DNA of 40,686 nt from Chloroflexota bacterium (GCA_002717805.1 PBBS01000018.1:1-40686); one strand, 5' to 3'. Counted from the stretch's first letter, positions 31,516 through 40,686 are shown. Made by a program: numbers and translations. Notes: generated from the sequence alone by a model not told the origin.

Positions 31516-33014
31516 ACGAATTGGATATGCTTCTTGATAGTCTGCCAGCTAGAATAACCGAGGCAATTAAAGAGCTGGAGAATGCGAATGAATTGCTGGA
31601 AGTAACATTGGACTTAGGTAGATTTCCTGAAGCTCGTTTCCTTAGCCACAACCGCACACTCGCTGTCGATGAAGTGGAACAATCAGATATCAGTCATGTA
31701 GTAGACAGAATAGGATCATTCGGAGATGACAATAGAGCAGGAATAGAGAGGACTCTGCATAGAATATCAGCTTTGCGGAACAGAAGTGGCAATATAGTAG
31801 GATTAACTTGCAGGGTAGGTAGGGCTATATTTGGAACAATAAAAATCCTCGAAGACTTAGTTTATTCTGGCAAGAGCATATTACTGCTTGGAAGACCAGG
31901 TGTAGGAAAAACCACTATGTTGAGAGAAGTGTCTCGTGTTTTATCTACAGAAGCAGGTAAAAGAGTAATTATTGTAGACACGTCAAACGAAATTGCTGGT
32001 GATGGAGATATACCACACTCTGCTATTGGTAAAGCAAGGCGTATGCAGGTTATAACGCCGAGGCTACAACATTCTGTAATGATTGAGGCTGTGGAAAACC
32101 ATATGCCAGAAGTAATCGTTATAGATGAGATGGGGACTGAACTTGAATCTATAGCAGCTAGAACAATAGCCGAGAGAGGTGTTCAGCTTATTGCTACTGC
32201 TCACGGTAATAATTTAGAGAATTTGATATTGAATCCTACTTTGTGTGATCTAGTAGGTGGTGTCCAGAATGTTACTCTTGGAGACGAAGAGGCTAGGAGG
32301 AGGCGGACTCAAAAAACAGTTCGCGAACGGAAGGCTCCGGCAACATTTGAAGTCGTTGTAGAGATAAAAGATTGGAATAATGTGTTAGTCCATGAAGATG
32401 TAGGGGCTATAGTAGATGAAATATTGAGAGGATTGCCATCTAATCCTGAAGAGAGGTCTATTGAAGGAAATGGAGAGATAATCAGGCATAAACAATATCA
32501 GAATAGTAATCCAGTAAATCTTGATTATAAGGTTCAGGATATACAAGAAACCGTAACGTTGACCTCTGTACTACCATTTGGCATAAGCAAAGGCAAGGTA
32601 GATCAAGTTGCTCAAACCGGAGGAATGCCAATAAGAGTAGTAGATAGTTTACATCAATCTGACATAATACTTACAACCAAGCAGTTCTTTCGCAAAATGC
32701 CTAGGGTATTGAAGACTGCTGAAGAATTGGGTAAGGCTATATTTGTCCTCAGAAGGAATACACCGACACAGATTAGAGAATTCCTTGCAAATATATCTAT
32801 GGAGAAAGGATGGGAAGATCCTGTTTCGAAGGCTATGAGAGAGGCTCAGTCTGCAGCCTTTAAGGTACATGATGGTAATGAAGATTACGTGATATTGAAT
32901 CCTCAGATATCTTATATAAGACGAATTCAACACCAAATTGCTAATGACCATAGATTGTCTTCAATAAGCGAAGGTAATGAGCCTCATCGTAGGGTGACAA
33001 TATCCAAAAGGTAG
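31512..33014 (+). CDS. SpoIIIAA/Ycf45-type AAA ATPase with R3H domain
   Basis: A 500-residue protein. The N-terminal half is an AAA-type ATPase with Walker [10 protein letters not shown] (127-135) and Walker [11 protein letters not shown] (201-210), related to the sporulation protein SpoIIIAA and the cyanobacterial/plastid Ycf45 proteins. After a Glu-rich linker, the C-terminal region ends in an R3H-like nucleic-acid-binding motif ([17 protein letters not shown], then EPHRRV; about 470-497). This organism is unlikely to sporulate; in non-sporulating bacteria the family's role is poorly known. TTG 31512 is used because an in-frame stop lies 12 nt upstream. tmk follows after 10 nt. Confidence 0.85.
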   Translation: MNELDMLLDSLPARITEAIKELENANELLEVTLDLGRFPEARFLSHNRTLAVDEVEQSDISHVVDRIGSFGDDNRAGIERTLHRISALRNRSGNIVGLTCRVGRAIFGTIKILEDLVYSGKSILLLGRPGVGKTTMLREVSRVLSTEAGKRVIIVDTSNEIAGDGDIPHSAIGKARRMQVITPRLQHSVMIEAVENHMPEVIVIDEMGTELESIAARTIAERGVQLIATAHGNNLENLILNPTLCDLVGGVQNVTLGDEEARRRRTQKTVRERKAPATFEVVVEIKDWNNVLVHEDVGAIVDEILRGLPSNPEERSIEGNGEIIRHKQYQNSNPVNLDYKVQDIQETVTLTSVLPFGISKGKVDQVAQTGGMPIRVVDSLHQSDIILTTKQFFRKMPRVLKTAEELGKAIFVLRRNTPTQIREFLANISMEKGWEDPVSKAMREAQSAAFKVHDGNEDYVILNPQISYIRRIQHQIANDHRLSSISEGNEPHRRVTISKR

Positions 33015-33024
33015 ATATAAGATT

Positions 33025-33642
33025 ATGGGATTATTCATATGTTTTGAGGGTGGTGAAGGCAGTGGCAAGAGTACTCAGATTCGCTCATTGAAGCGACGGT
33101 TGAATCAACTGAATATACCTAATGTGGCTACAAGAGAGCCAGGTGGGACACATTTTGGGAACAGACTGAGGAAGATATTGATGTTTTCTAAAGACACATT
33201 GACTCCAGAAACGGAACTGTTGCTTTTTAATGCATCTAGATCTCATCTAATTGATACTGTTATACAACCAGCCCTTGAAGAAGGCAAAGTTGTTTTATGC
33301 GATAGATTTTCTGCGTCCACTTTGGCATATCAGGGTTATGCAAGAGGCGTAGCACTTGAAACAGTCAAATCAGCTAATATGATTGCAACCCGAGGTATTC
33401 AACCGGATCTCAACATTTTCTTAGACATACTGCCCGAAAAAGGATTCCAGAGATTACCACCAGGGCGGGATAGATTTGAATCTGAAGATGTACACGAGTT
33501 TCATGAAAGGGTTAGAGCTGGATATCTAGACTTGATCGATAGAGCAACTGATGATTGGTTTGTGATAGATGCGACTCAAACACCCAGAAAAATTGCCGAA
33601 ATAGTATGGTACAAGGTTAGATCAATGCTGGATCTTGTCTGA
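33025..33642 (+). CDS. tmk: Thymidylate kinase
   Basis: A 205-residue P-loop kinase that phosphorylates dTMP to dTDP. Visible motifs are FEGGEGSGKST (8-18), TREPGGTHFGNRLR (36-49), LLLFNASRSHL, and the DRFSASTLAYQGYARG block (about 92-107). A LID-type region is seen in PPGRDRFES. Length is normal. It sits 10 nt after the R3H ATPase gene and 15 nt before an amidohydrolase, apparently in one transcription unit. Confidence 0.96.
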   Translation: MGLFICFEGGEGSGKSTQIRSLKRRLNQLNIPNVATREPGGTHFGNRLRKILMFSKDTLTPETELLLFNASRSHLIDTVIQPALEEGKVVLCDRFSASTLAYQGYARGVALETVKSANMIATRGIQPDLNIFLDILPEKGFQRLPPGRDRFESEDVHEFHERVRAGYLDLIDRATDDWFVIDATQTPRKIAEIVWYKVRSMLDLV

Positions 33643-33657
33643 ATTCAGGAAGCCATT

Positions 33658-34497
33658 GTGATTATAGATACACATACACACATCTTTCCCCCATGGCTAA
33701 TTGATAATAGGGATAATTTGCTGCCTAGGGACATCACGTTATCTACTATGTATCCTTCGGACTTGCAGAGAATGGCTACTGTCGAAGAATTGGTCTCAAC
33801 AATGGACGGATCTGGCGTAGATATGTCAGTTATTGTTGGGATAGGATGGAATGATTTAGAGCTTTGCAAAATTTCCAATGATTATATGATTGAAGCAATG
33901 AATAAATTTCCTGGTAAGATTCGTGGGTTTATGTCTATAAACCCAACATGGGGAGATAAGGCAACATATGAAATAGAGAGATGTTTTGAAGCTGGACTTA
34001 TAGGTATTGGTGAACTACATCCTGATACTCAGGGATTCCGGTTAGATGATCTGGACATAATGAAACCAATTGTTGAAATTGCAAGACATTTGGATATTCC
34101 TATTTTGACTCATTCATCTGAACCAGTAGGGCATCTATATCCGGGCAAAGGCCAAACTACTCCAGATAAAATATACTCGCTTATAGAAGCTTTTAAAGGA
34201 ATAAATTTAATCTGCGCTCATTGGGGTGGGGGTTTACCGTTTTATGCATTGATGCCAGAAGTAGCTGGACTGTTGTCTAATGTATTTTTTGATACTGCAG
34301 CATCACCCTTTCTTTATGACCAAAAAGTAGTCTCAGTGGTTACTGAACTAGTCGGTGGTACTAAAATTCTAATGGGAACAGATTATCCATTGATAAATCA
34401 GAGAAGGATAATAAATCAAATAACGGACGCCCAGATAACAGATGATGCAAAAGAAAATATCCTTTACGGGAATGCGGCCAGACTACTTAAACTGTAG
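33658..34497 (+). CDS. TIM-barrel amidohydrolase (amidohydrolase-2/ACMSD-like)
   Basis: A 279-residue metal-dependent hydrolase or decarboxylase. Metal ligands are seen in order: IIDTHTHIF (H6, H8), PILTHSSEP, the CAHWGGG block and GTDYP (Asp). Overall pattern matches the amidohydrolase-2 group, which includes ACMSD-type decarboxylases and lactonases; the exact reaction cannot be assigned. GTG 33658 has AGGAAG at 5-nt spacing. Follows tmk by 15 nt. Proximity to UbiD-type genes downstream does not by itself prove a shared pathway. Confidence 0.85.
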   Translation: MIIDTHTHIFPPWLIDNRDNLLPRDITLSTMYPSDLQRMATVEELVSTMDGSGVDMSVIVGIGWNDLELCKISNDYMIEAMNKFPGKIRGFMSINPTWGDKATYEIERCFEAGLIGIGELHPDTQGFRLDDLDIMKPIVEIARHLDIPILTHSSEPVGHLYPGKGQTTPDKIYSLIEAFKGINLICAHWGGGLPFYALMPEVAGLLSNVFFDTAASPFLYDQKVVSVVTELVGGTKILMGTDYPLINQRRIINQITDAQITDDAKENILYGNAARLLKL

Positions 34498-34529
34498 GAG
34501 AAATTGGATCTAAAAATCTATATTTCCGC

Positions 34530-34559
34530 TTGTAACTCAGAGATCGATCGTGATATACT
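34530..34559 (+). promoter_or_regulatory. Candidate promoter before the zinc-ribbon/tetR/ubiD unit
   Basis: TTGTAA (34530-34535), an 18-nt spacer and TATACT (34554-34559), with a transcript start about 30 nt before GTG 34596. Confidence 0.5.
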
Positions 34560-34595
34560 TCACTAACTTTTCAATCAGGTTGTGGGGAGGTTTTC

Positions 34596-34808
34596 GTGGA
34601 GAATTCTAATTTACCAAAATGCCAGAAATGTAATACTGGTGACCTTGTGCCATTGTCAGACTTCGGGAGTCAAGGCGCTCCTATACACTATAAAGCATGG
34701 GTTTGCACTGATCCAGAATGTGGCTTCAATATAAAAATTCGTAACGGAGATGTGTACATAAACGAACCAATCACTAGCGGTGCCTCTCACGCCCCGCGAA
34801 TGAGATAG
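34596..34808 (+). CDS. Small zinc-ribbon protein
   Basis: A 70-residue protein with two Cys knuckles, CQKCNTGDL (residues 9-17) and CTDPECGF (about 43-50), forming a probable zinc ribbon. The rest is short beta-rich sequence and a polar tail (SGASHAPRMR). GTG 34596 has GGGAGG at 6-nt spacing. It lies behind its own candidate promoter and 44 bp ahead of a TetR gene. Function unknown; such ribbons are often nucleic-acid or protein adaptors. Confidence 0.75.
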   Translation: MENSNLPKCQKCNTGDLVPLSDFGSQGAPIHYKAWVCTDPECGFNIKIRNGDVYINEPITSGASHAPRMR

Positions 34809-34852
34809 TAAGTCTTCTGTCTATGAATTGAATAATTTTTAGGTGCTTAGGC

Positions 34853-35491
34853 ATGTCAGATAGTGCGTCAGAACCTACGCTTGGTGTAACGGGTAAGGAA
34901 GTTACCCGCAGGCGTATATTGGATGCTGCTACGGATGTTTTCTCAGAAAAAGGCTATCATGGATCGGCCGTAGACGATATAGTAAAGAAGTCAAATACAT
35001 CAAAAGGTTCCTTTTACTTCCATTTTCCTAGTAAGCAAGATATATTCTTTGCTCTAATAGATAGATTGACTACATCTCTCACGAACTCAGCAGAGGAGGC
35101 AATCTCAGGGGAAGTTGGCGCCTTAGCAAAGATAGACACAGCATTGAAAATTGTTGCCAGGACTTTCTCTAAGCATAGTAAGTTAGCTAAGCTATTATTG
35201 GTGGGCGGAGTCGGCTTAGGTAAAGTTTTCGATGAAAAGATGCTGGACTTACATGATAAATTCGCCTTGTTGATAAAGAAATACCTTGACAAGGCAGTTC
35301 TAGAGGGTTCCGTTGGCCAGATAGATACTTTCATAACTGCATATGCTTGGGTAGGCGCATTAAACGAGGTAATAGTTCATTGGCTATATAGAGATGGATC
35401 CAACTCATTAGAAGGGTCTATGGAATCATTGAGGGATGTGTTTCTGCGTAGTATTAATGCGGAAAATAATATTAGTGATGGAGACTCATGA
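34853..35491 (+). CDS. TetR/AcrR family transcriptional regulator
   Basis: A 212-residue repressor with an N-terminal TetR helix-turn-helix (about 18-65): RRRILDAATDVFSEKGYHG, then DDIVKKSNTSKGSFYFHF and the PSKQDIFFALIDRL helix. The ligand-binding C-terminal domain is unassigned. It overlaps ubiD by 4 nt (ATGA), so regulator and decarboxylase are co-translated; autoregulation and control of the quinone genes are plausible inferences. No operator palindrome is obvious upstream. Confidence 0.92.
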   Translation: MSDSASEPTLGVTGKEVTRRRILDAATDVFSEKGYHGSAVDDIVKKSNTSKGSFYFHFPSKQDIFFALIDRLTTSLTNSAEEAISGEVGALAKIDTALKIVARTFSKHSKLAKLLLVGGVGLGKVFDEKMLDLHDKFALLIKKYLDKAVLEGSVGQIDTFITAYAWVGALNEVIVHWLYRDGSNSLEGSMESLRDVFLRSINAENNISDGDS

Positions 35492-36942
35492 ACTTTAGAG
35501 ATACAAAGGAATTCATTGATTTCTTAGATGAAAAGGGAGAGCTACTAAGAATTAAGCAAAAGGTTAGTTCAGAGCTGGAGATAACTGAGATAACGGATAG
35601 AGTAGTTAAGAGTGGCGGTCCCGCACTCTTATTTGAGAACGTAGATGATTATGGTATACCAGTATTAATTAACGCCTTCGGAACTCAGCAAAGAATGGCT
35701 TGGGCCTTAGGAGTTGAGAACATGGATGACCTAGCCTCAAGGGTTAAGAAGTTATTGAAGTTAACCCAAGGGCCTCCATCGGGTATATTGAATAAAGCTC
35801 GTACTCTGATGGATTTGATTAAGATAGCTGGATCACAACCTAGATTAGTAAGTAGTGCTCCGTGTCAGGATGTGGTTTTGACTGGTGAAAATGCAGACTT
35901 AACTAAGCTACCTATCTTGAAGTGTTGGCCAATGGATGCAGGTAGATATATAACATTGCCATTAGTTGTTTCAAGAGACCCAGTTACCGGTACTCGTAAC
36001 GTAGGTACATATCGAATGCAGGTATATGATAGCAGGACTGCAGGTATGCACTGGCAAACTCACAAAGTTGGAACTCATCACGAGAGAGAGGCTAAGGAAA
36101 AAGGCCTTGATAGACTAGAAGTTGCTGTCGCATTAGGGGGAGATCCTACTACAGTTTGGACTGGTTCTGCGCCATTGCCACCGGGAGTAGATGAGTTTGC
36201 AATGTCGGGTTTCATAAGAGAAAAGAGCGTGGATTTGGTAAAATGTAAGACGGTAGATTTAGAAGTCCCTGCGAATTCTGAAATAATCCTCGAAGGATAT
36301 GTTATACCTGGACAACTTAGAACTGAAGGACCTTTCGGTGATCATACGGGATACTATTCTTTGGCTGATGAATATCCCGTTTTTCATTTAACAGCCATTA
36401 CGCACCGAAAATACCCCATATACCAAACAACCGTTGTCGGTCGGCCTGTACAGGAAGACTTTTATATGGGTAAGGCAACTGAGAGAATATTTATACCAAT
36501 AATACAAATGGTATTGCCGGAGGTTGTAGATATGAACATGCCTGCTGAGGGTATATTCCACAACCTAGTAATAGTTTCTATTAAGAAAGAATATCCCGGC
36601 CAAGCCATGAAGGTTATGAATGCATTATGGGGCATGGGCCTTATGATGTTGGCTAAGGCGATAGTGGTAGTTGATCATTTTGTTAATGTGCAAGATATAT
36701 CTGAAGTTACTTGGAGAGTTACCAATAACTTAGATGCATCGCAAGATATAATATTCTCTACAGGACCGGTAGATGATCTGGACCACGCTTCTCCTACACC
36801 CAAAATAGGAAGCAAAGTTGGGCTGGATGCTACTGCCAAAGGACCATTAGAAGGTAGAGTGCGTGAATGGCCACCAGACATTGTCATGAGCGAAGAAATA
36901 AGAAGCATGGTTGACAGTAAATGGAAAAGTTACGGGCTTTAA
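35488..36942 (+). CDS. ubiD: UbiD family prenyl-FMN-dependent decarboxylase
   Basis: A 484-residue UbiD-type (de)carboxylase that needs the prenylated flavin made by UbiX. Key residues can be placed: N171 and R176 in NVGTYRMQV (cofactor binding) and E280 with D285 in LRTEGPFGDHTGYY, which correspond to the catalytic Glu-Arg-Glu/Asp set. Next to ubiA, ubiX and ubiE it most likely decarboxylates a prenylated aromatic acid in quinone synthesis (MqnL-like in the futalosine menaquinone route). The start overlaps the TetR gene by 4 nt; ubiA follows after 55 nt. Confidence 0.93.
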   Translation: MNFRDTKEFIDFLDEKGELLRIKQKVSSELEITEITDRVVKSGGPALLFENVDDYGIPVLINAFGTQQRMAWALGVENMDDLASRVKKLLKLTQGPPSGILNKARTLMDLIKIAGSQPRLVSSAPCQDVVLTGENADLTKLPILKCWPMDAGRYITLPLVVSRDPVTGTRNVGTYRMQVYDSRTAGMHWQTHKVGTHHEREAKEKGLDRLEVAVALGGDPTTVWTGSAPLPPGVDEFAMSGFIREKSVDLVKCKTVDLEVPANSEIILEGYVIPGQLRTEGPFGDHTGYYSLADEYPVFHLTAITHRKYPIYQTTVVGRPVQEDFYMGKATERIFIPIIQMVLPEVVDMNMPAEGIFHNLVIVSIKKEYPGQAMKVMNALWGMGLMMLAKAIVVVDHFVNVQDISEVTWRVTNNLDASQDIIFSTGPVDDLDHASPTPKIGSKVGLDATAKGPLEGRVREWPPDIVMSEEIRSMVDSKWKSYGL

Positions 36943-36997
36943 TACGACAGCGATGAACCTAAATAGTATGCATTCGTGATATGAGGCTAATCTTCAG

Positions 36998-37849
36998 ATG
37001 ATTTACAAGCTACGACTTCTCTTGGATTCTATAAGATTCGAACATACTTTGTTCGCTCTGCCGTTCGCATATCTAGGCATGGTCCTAGCAGCTCAAGGAC
37101 TACCTTCTTTGTATCAATTTTGTTGGATTACTATTGCAATGGCTTCTGCCAGAACGCTGGCTATGTCTTGTAATAGGATTATAGACAGGGAAATAGATGC
37201 TAAGAATCCTAGGACAAGTCAGAGACATATTCCAGCCGGTACGATTAGTTTGTTTGAAATGTCGTCAATGGCCATTGTTTCATTAGCAGTTTTCCTTACA
37301 GCAGCCTATATGTTGAATGAACTAGCTTTTATTTTGGCTCCTGTAGCGGCCATTATTGTCGTAGGATATTCTTATACAAAGAGGTTTACATGGTTGTCAC
37401 ATATTGTTCTCGGATTTGCTGACGGCATAGCCCCTGCGGGCGGGTGGATTGCTGTAAGCGGCACGTTTAGCTGGGAACCTGTATTGATGGCTCTTTTGGT
37501 TACGACTTGGATCGCTGGATTCGATATATTATATTCATGCCAAGACTATGATTTCGATGTGGATCATAAACTTCATTCTATACCACAAAGATTTGGAATA
37601 GAGGCAGCTTTTTGGTGGTCTAGGATATTGCATTTGATAACTTCTTTGCTTCTACTATTATTAGGTGTATTATTTAGCCTTGGTCTTGTTTATTATATAG
37701 GGTGGGCAGTTGTATCTGCTTTGCTGGTTTATGAGCATAGATTGGTTTCACCAAGAGACTTAACAAAATTGAATATGGCTTTCTTCAATATCAACAGCTA
37801 TATTGCAGTTATGGTTTTCGCTTCCACTCTGGTGGCTTTGTACATATAA
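36998..37849 (+). CDS. ubiA: UbiA family prenyltransferase (4-hydroxybenzoate/MqnP-like)
   Basis: A 283-residue membrane prenyltransferase attaching the polyprenyl tail to an aromatic acid. The two Asp-rich Mg-diphosphate sites are present: NRIIDREID (59-67) and QDYDFDVDHKLHSIP (182-196). About eight hydrophobic helices surround them. The pattern N-R-x2-D-R-E-I-D-x2-N-x2-T and the neighbours ubiD/ubiX/ubiE fit UbiA or MqnP (menaquinone, futalosine route) better than MenA, whose pathway does not need a decarboxylase. Confidence 0.92.
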   Translation: MIYKLRLLLDSIRFEHTLFALPFAYLGMVLAAQGLPSLYQFCWITIAMASARTLAMSCNRIIDREIDAKNPRTSQRHIPAGTISLFEMSSMAIVSLAVFLTAAYMLNELAFILAPVAAIIVVGYSYTKRFTWLSHIVLGFADGIAPAGGWIAVSGTFSWEPVLMALLVTTWIAGFDILYSCQDYDFDVDHKLHSIPQRFGIEAAFWWSRILHLITSLLLLLLGVLFSLGLVYYIGWAVVSALLVYEHRLVSPRDLTKLNMAFFNINSYIAVMVFASTLVALYI

Positions 37850-37874
37850 GGATTAGTGGTTATTTCATTTAGAT

Positions 37875-38489
37875 ATGTCTACGGATAACAAAACAAAATA
37901 TAAGGATCCAGTTGTCATCGGTATATCTGGTGCCAGTGGGTCTATATTGGCAAAGAAGACAATAGACATACTGTTGGATAAGGATATACCTGTGGTCGCT
38001 ACTTGCTCTTCAGCTGCTAGAATGGTTTGGCAGGAGGAGATGGATGAATCATTTCAATCTACCGTCTCGAGATGGCGGGAGAATCCAAACTTTAGTTTTT
38101 ATATGACAGGTGATCTTAAGTCGCCAATAGCAAGTGGAACTACACCTACCCTTGGTATGATAGTGACGCCATGTAGTACTGCTACTGTTGGAGCTATCGC
38201 GCATGGTATTTCGTCCAATTTATTGCAGCGGGCTGCGGACGTTTCAATTAAAGAAGGCCGGAAACTAGTGTTGGTTCCTAGAGAAACACCTCTGTCTGCT
38301 ATTCACCTCGAGAATATGCTGTCCTTAGCAAGGATCGGAGTAACGATTCTGCCGCCAGAGCCAGCATTTTATCTTAGACAACAAAATATGGAAGATATAG
38401 TAGATTACCTAGTTGCTAAATCTATAGATGCACTGGGTTTGCCTGGGTTTATGGAAGATAGACTTAGGTATGATAGGCGCACAGATTAG
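37875..38489 (+). CDS. ubiX: Flavin prenyltransferase UbiX
   Basis: A 204-residue flavoprotein that prenylates FMN to give the UbiD cofactor. Motifs: GISGASGSILAKKT (16-29), the TPCSTATVGAIAHGISSNLLQRAADV block, and VLVPRETPLSAIHLENML. Length is standard, and the short polar N-terminus (residues 1-11) is not conserved. No clear Shine-Dalgarno sequence precedes ATG 37875. Located 25 nt after ubiA and 11 nt before ubiE. Confidence 0.95.
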   Translation: MSTDNKTKYKDPVVIGISGASGSILAKKTIDILLDKDIPVVATCSSAARMVWQEEMDESFQSTVSRWRENPNFSFYMTGDLKSPIASGTTPTLGMIVTPCSTATVGAIAHGISSNLLQRAADVSIKEGRKLVLVPRETPLSAIHLENMLSLARIGVTILPPEPAFYLRQQNMEDIVDYLVAKSIDALGLPGFMEDRLRYDRRTD

Positions 38490-38500
38490 ATTTTGGTGAT

Positions 38501-39232
38501 ATGACTTCACTAAATGGAGATAACAAAGCTCGGTATGTCTCTGACATGTTCGATCGTATATCAAGTAGGTACGATTTACTAAACACTCTAATGAGCTTTG
38601 GGATGCATCATTTTTGGAGAAAAAAAGCTACTTCTATTGCTACTAATGGATTGACTAACGCAGAGGTTTTAGATATTGCCACAGGAACTGGAGATTTTGC
38701 CATAGAACTTGCATCAAAGCCTAATGTTGACAAGGTTGTCGGGCTGGATTTTTCCATTAATATGCTGAGGATTGCTAAGCAAAAATCTGATAGGTTCCCA
38801 TATCCACGACGTAGAGAATTATATTGGCTTCAGGGCGATGCATTGGCTTTGCCATTTCCTTCTAATACCTTTGCATCTGTGACTGTGGGGTTTGGGTTGC
38901 GCAACTTTGCAGATATAGATTACGCCCTTAGTGAAATGGAGAGGATATTAATTCCAGGAGGCAGACTAGTTATTTTAGAGATTACACCAATGAATAGTAG
39001 GTTTCCAATCAACAAATTGATTAAATTATATATGAACAAAGTAATACCTATAATGGGTAAATTGATAGCAAGAGATATTGAAGGATATACGTACTTGCCA
39101 GAGTCAGTAGAAGGATTTCTCAATGCCGATGAGCTAGCCTCAGCAATGAAACATGTCAATCTTGATAATGTAAACTTTCGTAAGTTAGGATTTGGTACAG
39201 TGGCAATCCACTATGGAGAAAAGACGAAGTAA
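38501..39232 (+). CDS. ubiE: Quinone C-methyltransferase (UbiE/MenG)
   Basis: A 243-residue SAM-dependent methyltransferase. Signatures are YVSDMFDRISSRYDLLNTLMSFG (about 11-33), the SAM motif VLDIATGTGDFAIELA (about 58-73) and the MenG/UbiE-specific VTVGFGLRNFADIDYALSEM stretch. With ubiD, ubiA and ubiX just upstream it should carry out the last ring methylation of (dimethyl)menaquinone; UbiE of ubiquinone synthesis is the homologous alternative. Ends 14 bp before the convergent lysS stop. Confidence 0.94.
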   Translation: MTSLNGDNKARYVSDMFDRISSRYDLLNTLMSFGMHHFWRKKATSIATNGLTNAEVLDIATGTGDFAIELASKPNVDKVVGLDFSINMLRIAKQKSDRFPYPRRRELYWLQGDALALPFPSNTFASVTVGFGLRNFADIDYALSEMERILIPGGRLVILEITPMNSRFPINKLIKLYMNKVIPIMGKLIARDIEGYTYLPESVEGFLNADELASAMKHVNLDNVNFRKLGFGTVAIHYGEKTK

Positions 39233-39246
39233 TCTTGAATTGGTGT

Positions 39247-40686
39247 TTATCTGAGTTCCTTCAACTGTGGGAATAATATTACCTCCCTTATGGAGGGATT
39301 ATTCGTTAAGAGCATAGTTAGCCTATCTATTCCTACGCCTAAACCGCCCGTTGGAGGCATCCCATGCTCCATTGCGAGCAGAAAATCTTCATCCAACCTA
39401 TCTAGATCTTCTCCAAGCTCGAGTCTCAGAGATTCTTGTTCAATGAATCGCTGCCTTTGGTCATCTGGATCGTTAAGCTCAGTGAATGAATTGGCAATTT
39501 CCATGCCACCAATAAACCCCTCAAATCGTTCGACCGTATTTGGGTCGTTTGGTTTTTTCTTGGCAAGAGGTGACATTTCTACTGGGTAGTCTATTAGGAA
39601 TGTAGGCTGTATCAATTTGGGTTCAATAACAGATGAGACTAATTTGTCTATTAACTTACCTCTGCTGGAACGTTCGTCTACGTAGATACCTAATTTACGC
39701 ATTTCTATCTTTATATCTTCTATCTTGTCGATGGAGAAGAAGTCTATACCAGTATCTTTTATCAGGGCTTCTTTCATAGATACCCTATTCCATGGTGGAG
39801 ATAAGTCTATGGTATGTTCGCCGAATGTCAGCTTTGACGAGCCTAAGACTTCTATGGCAATTGTTGATATCATCTGCTCTACCATGGTCATAACATCCTC
39901 GTAATCGGCATATGCCTGGTAGCTTTCGAGTAGAGTGAATTCTGGGTTGTGATCTAGGTCTATACCTTCATTGCGGAAGACTCTGCCGATTTCATAGACT
40001 TTGTCAAAACCACCAATTATTAGCCGCTTCAAATATAGCTCTGTGGCGATGCGTAGATATAGATCGGCCCCAAGAGCATTATAATGAGTTACAAAAGGTT
40101 GCGCATGGGCTCCAGCTGCTATAGGAACCAGTATAGGCGTCTCAACTTCTAGGAATCCACTAGAGTCTAAGAATTTCCTCATACTTGATATAATTTTAGT
40201 CCTTATTTGAAACCCTGAACGGACTTGCTGATTAGAGATAAGATCGAGATATCTCTGTCGAAAACGTATTTCTGTATCTGATAGTCCGTGCCATTTTTCT
40301 GGTAATGGCCTTAAGGCCTTAGAAAGGAACGTTATCTCTTGTGCCTCAATTGTCTCTTGTCCAGTTCTTGTTCTGAATACCGGACCTTCGATACCTACAA
40401 AATCTCCTATATCTAGGTTCTTAGTTATTTCATATTTGGCATCTAGAATATCTCGTCTCAAATGAACTTGGAGCTTACCTGAGACATCTTGGATGTCTAA
40501 GAAAGATGCTTTACCCATACCTCTCATTGCCATTATGCGACCGGCAGTAGAGATGATCTCAGTTCTCAAATGTTCTTCATCTGGATGCAGAGATTCTGCT
40601 GATTTAATCAGATCTATTGCTTCAGATATTGTATGGGTTCGTTGGTAACGAGTGGGGAAGGGATTGATTCCATCTTCTACGAGACG
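39247..40686 (-). CDS. lysS: Lysyl-tRNA synthetase, class II (5' end beyond window)
   Basis: The frame is open to the right edge, so the visible 479 residues lack the true N-terminus; a TTG at 40569 is internal. The N-terminal part is the anticodon-binding OB fold (TAGRIMAMRGMGKASFLDIQD). Class II motif 2 is FRNEGIDLDHNPEFTLLE, and motif 3 is GGLGVGIDRLTMLL near the end. The upstream stretch just inside the edge (DGINPFPTRYQRTHT) matches LysS N-termini, so only about 15-25 residues are missing. Charges tRNA-Lys. Convergent with ubiE. Confidence 0.96.
   Translation of the reverse strand, partial: RLVEDGINPFPTRYQRTHTISEAIDLIKSAESLHPDEEHLRTEIISTAGRIMAMRGMGKASFLDIQDVSGKLQVHLRRDILDAKYEITKNLDIGDFVGIEGPVFRTRTGQETIEAQEITFLSKALRPLPEKWHGLSDTEIRFRQRYLDLISNQQVRSGFQIRTKIISSMRKFLDSSGFLEVETPILVPIAAGAHAQPFVTHYNALGADLYLRIATELYLKRLIIGGFDKVYEIGRVFRNEGIDLDHNPEFTLLESYQAYADYEDVMTMVEQMISTIAIEVLGSSKLTFGEHTIDLSPPWNRVSMKEALIKDTGIDFFSIDKIEDIKIEMRKLGIYVDERSSRGKLIDKLVSSVIEPKLIQPTFLIDYPVEMSPLAKKKPNDPNTVERFEGFIGGMEIANSFTELNDPDDQRQRFIEQESLRLELGEDLDRLDEDFLLAMEHGMPPTGGLGVGIDRLTMLLTNNPSIREVILFPQLKELR

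Noticed and set aside
1-40686. Insertion sequences, prophage genes, CRISPR arrays, rRNA
   Set aside because: No transposase, integrase, phage structural gene, spaced direct repeat array or rRNA segment was seen; the tRNA-Ala has no adjacent att-like duplication.

Overview
The window is 40.7 kb of AT-rich (about 40% GC by eye), gene-dense bacterial chromosome. It carries about 36 protein genes, one tRNA, and no mobile elements or CRISPR array. The gene set suggests a free-living, probably aerobic and marine Chloroflexota, with the SAR202/Dehalococcoidia group my best guess. Pointers are a UbiD-UbiA-UbiX-UbiE quinone cluster, a luciferase-like flavin monooxygenase, a glycolate-oxidase-type flavoenzyme, a diiron acyl desaturase, a MaoC-type dehydratase, and lipoproteins with Thr/Pro/Ala-rich linkers after the lipobox. 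This placement is inference from gene content, not phylogeny.

Layout. 1-3.2 kb: the first codons of a leftward gene, an OFA-type MFS transporter followed by two small membrane proteins, and a leftward FMN-dependent 2-hydroxyacid oxidase. 3.2-7.9 kb: a DNA-damage mutagenesis cassette (catalytically dead ImuB-like Y-family protein, small WW-rich protein, DnaE2). A LexA-type palindrome sits between the -35 and -10 of its promoter. 7.9-9.3 kb: leftward M16 zinc peptidase and a small downstream ORF. 9.4-13.9 kb: rightward operon rny-ymdB-PHP phosphoesterase-plsY-zinc-finger membrane protein, linking RNA decay to phospholipid synthesis. 14-15 kb: leftward double-hotdog dehydratase.

15.2-25.4 kb is the least conventional part. 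It holds a lipoprotein with three CARDB-like domains and an HELGH zinc site, a small SEC-C protein, and a BtuFCD/FecBCD-type import cassette whose permease appears to start at a non-canonical ATA. These are followed by tRNA-Ala(GGC), an LLM flavin monooxygenase, a 719-residue lipoprotein of unknown function with a duplicated Cys-flanked motif, and a leftward acyl-ACP desaturase-like protein.

25.6-40.7 kb is housekeeping: uvrA; a second OFA-type MFS transporter, paralogous to the first; pdxS-pdxT (pyridoxal phosphate); a SpoIIIAA/Ycf45-type R3H ATPase; tmk; a TIM-barrel amidohydrolase; a zinc-ribbon protein; a TetR regulator overlapping ubiD; then ubiA, ubiX, ubiE (quinone side-chain attachment, decarboxylation, methylation). 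lysS runs leftward off the right edge.

No single spectacular new system stands out. The points most worth checking are the ATA start of the BtuC-like permease, the two unusual surface lipoproteins, the SOS-controlled imuB/small protein/dnaE2 cassette without imuA, and several unannotated small proteins.
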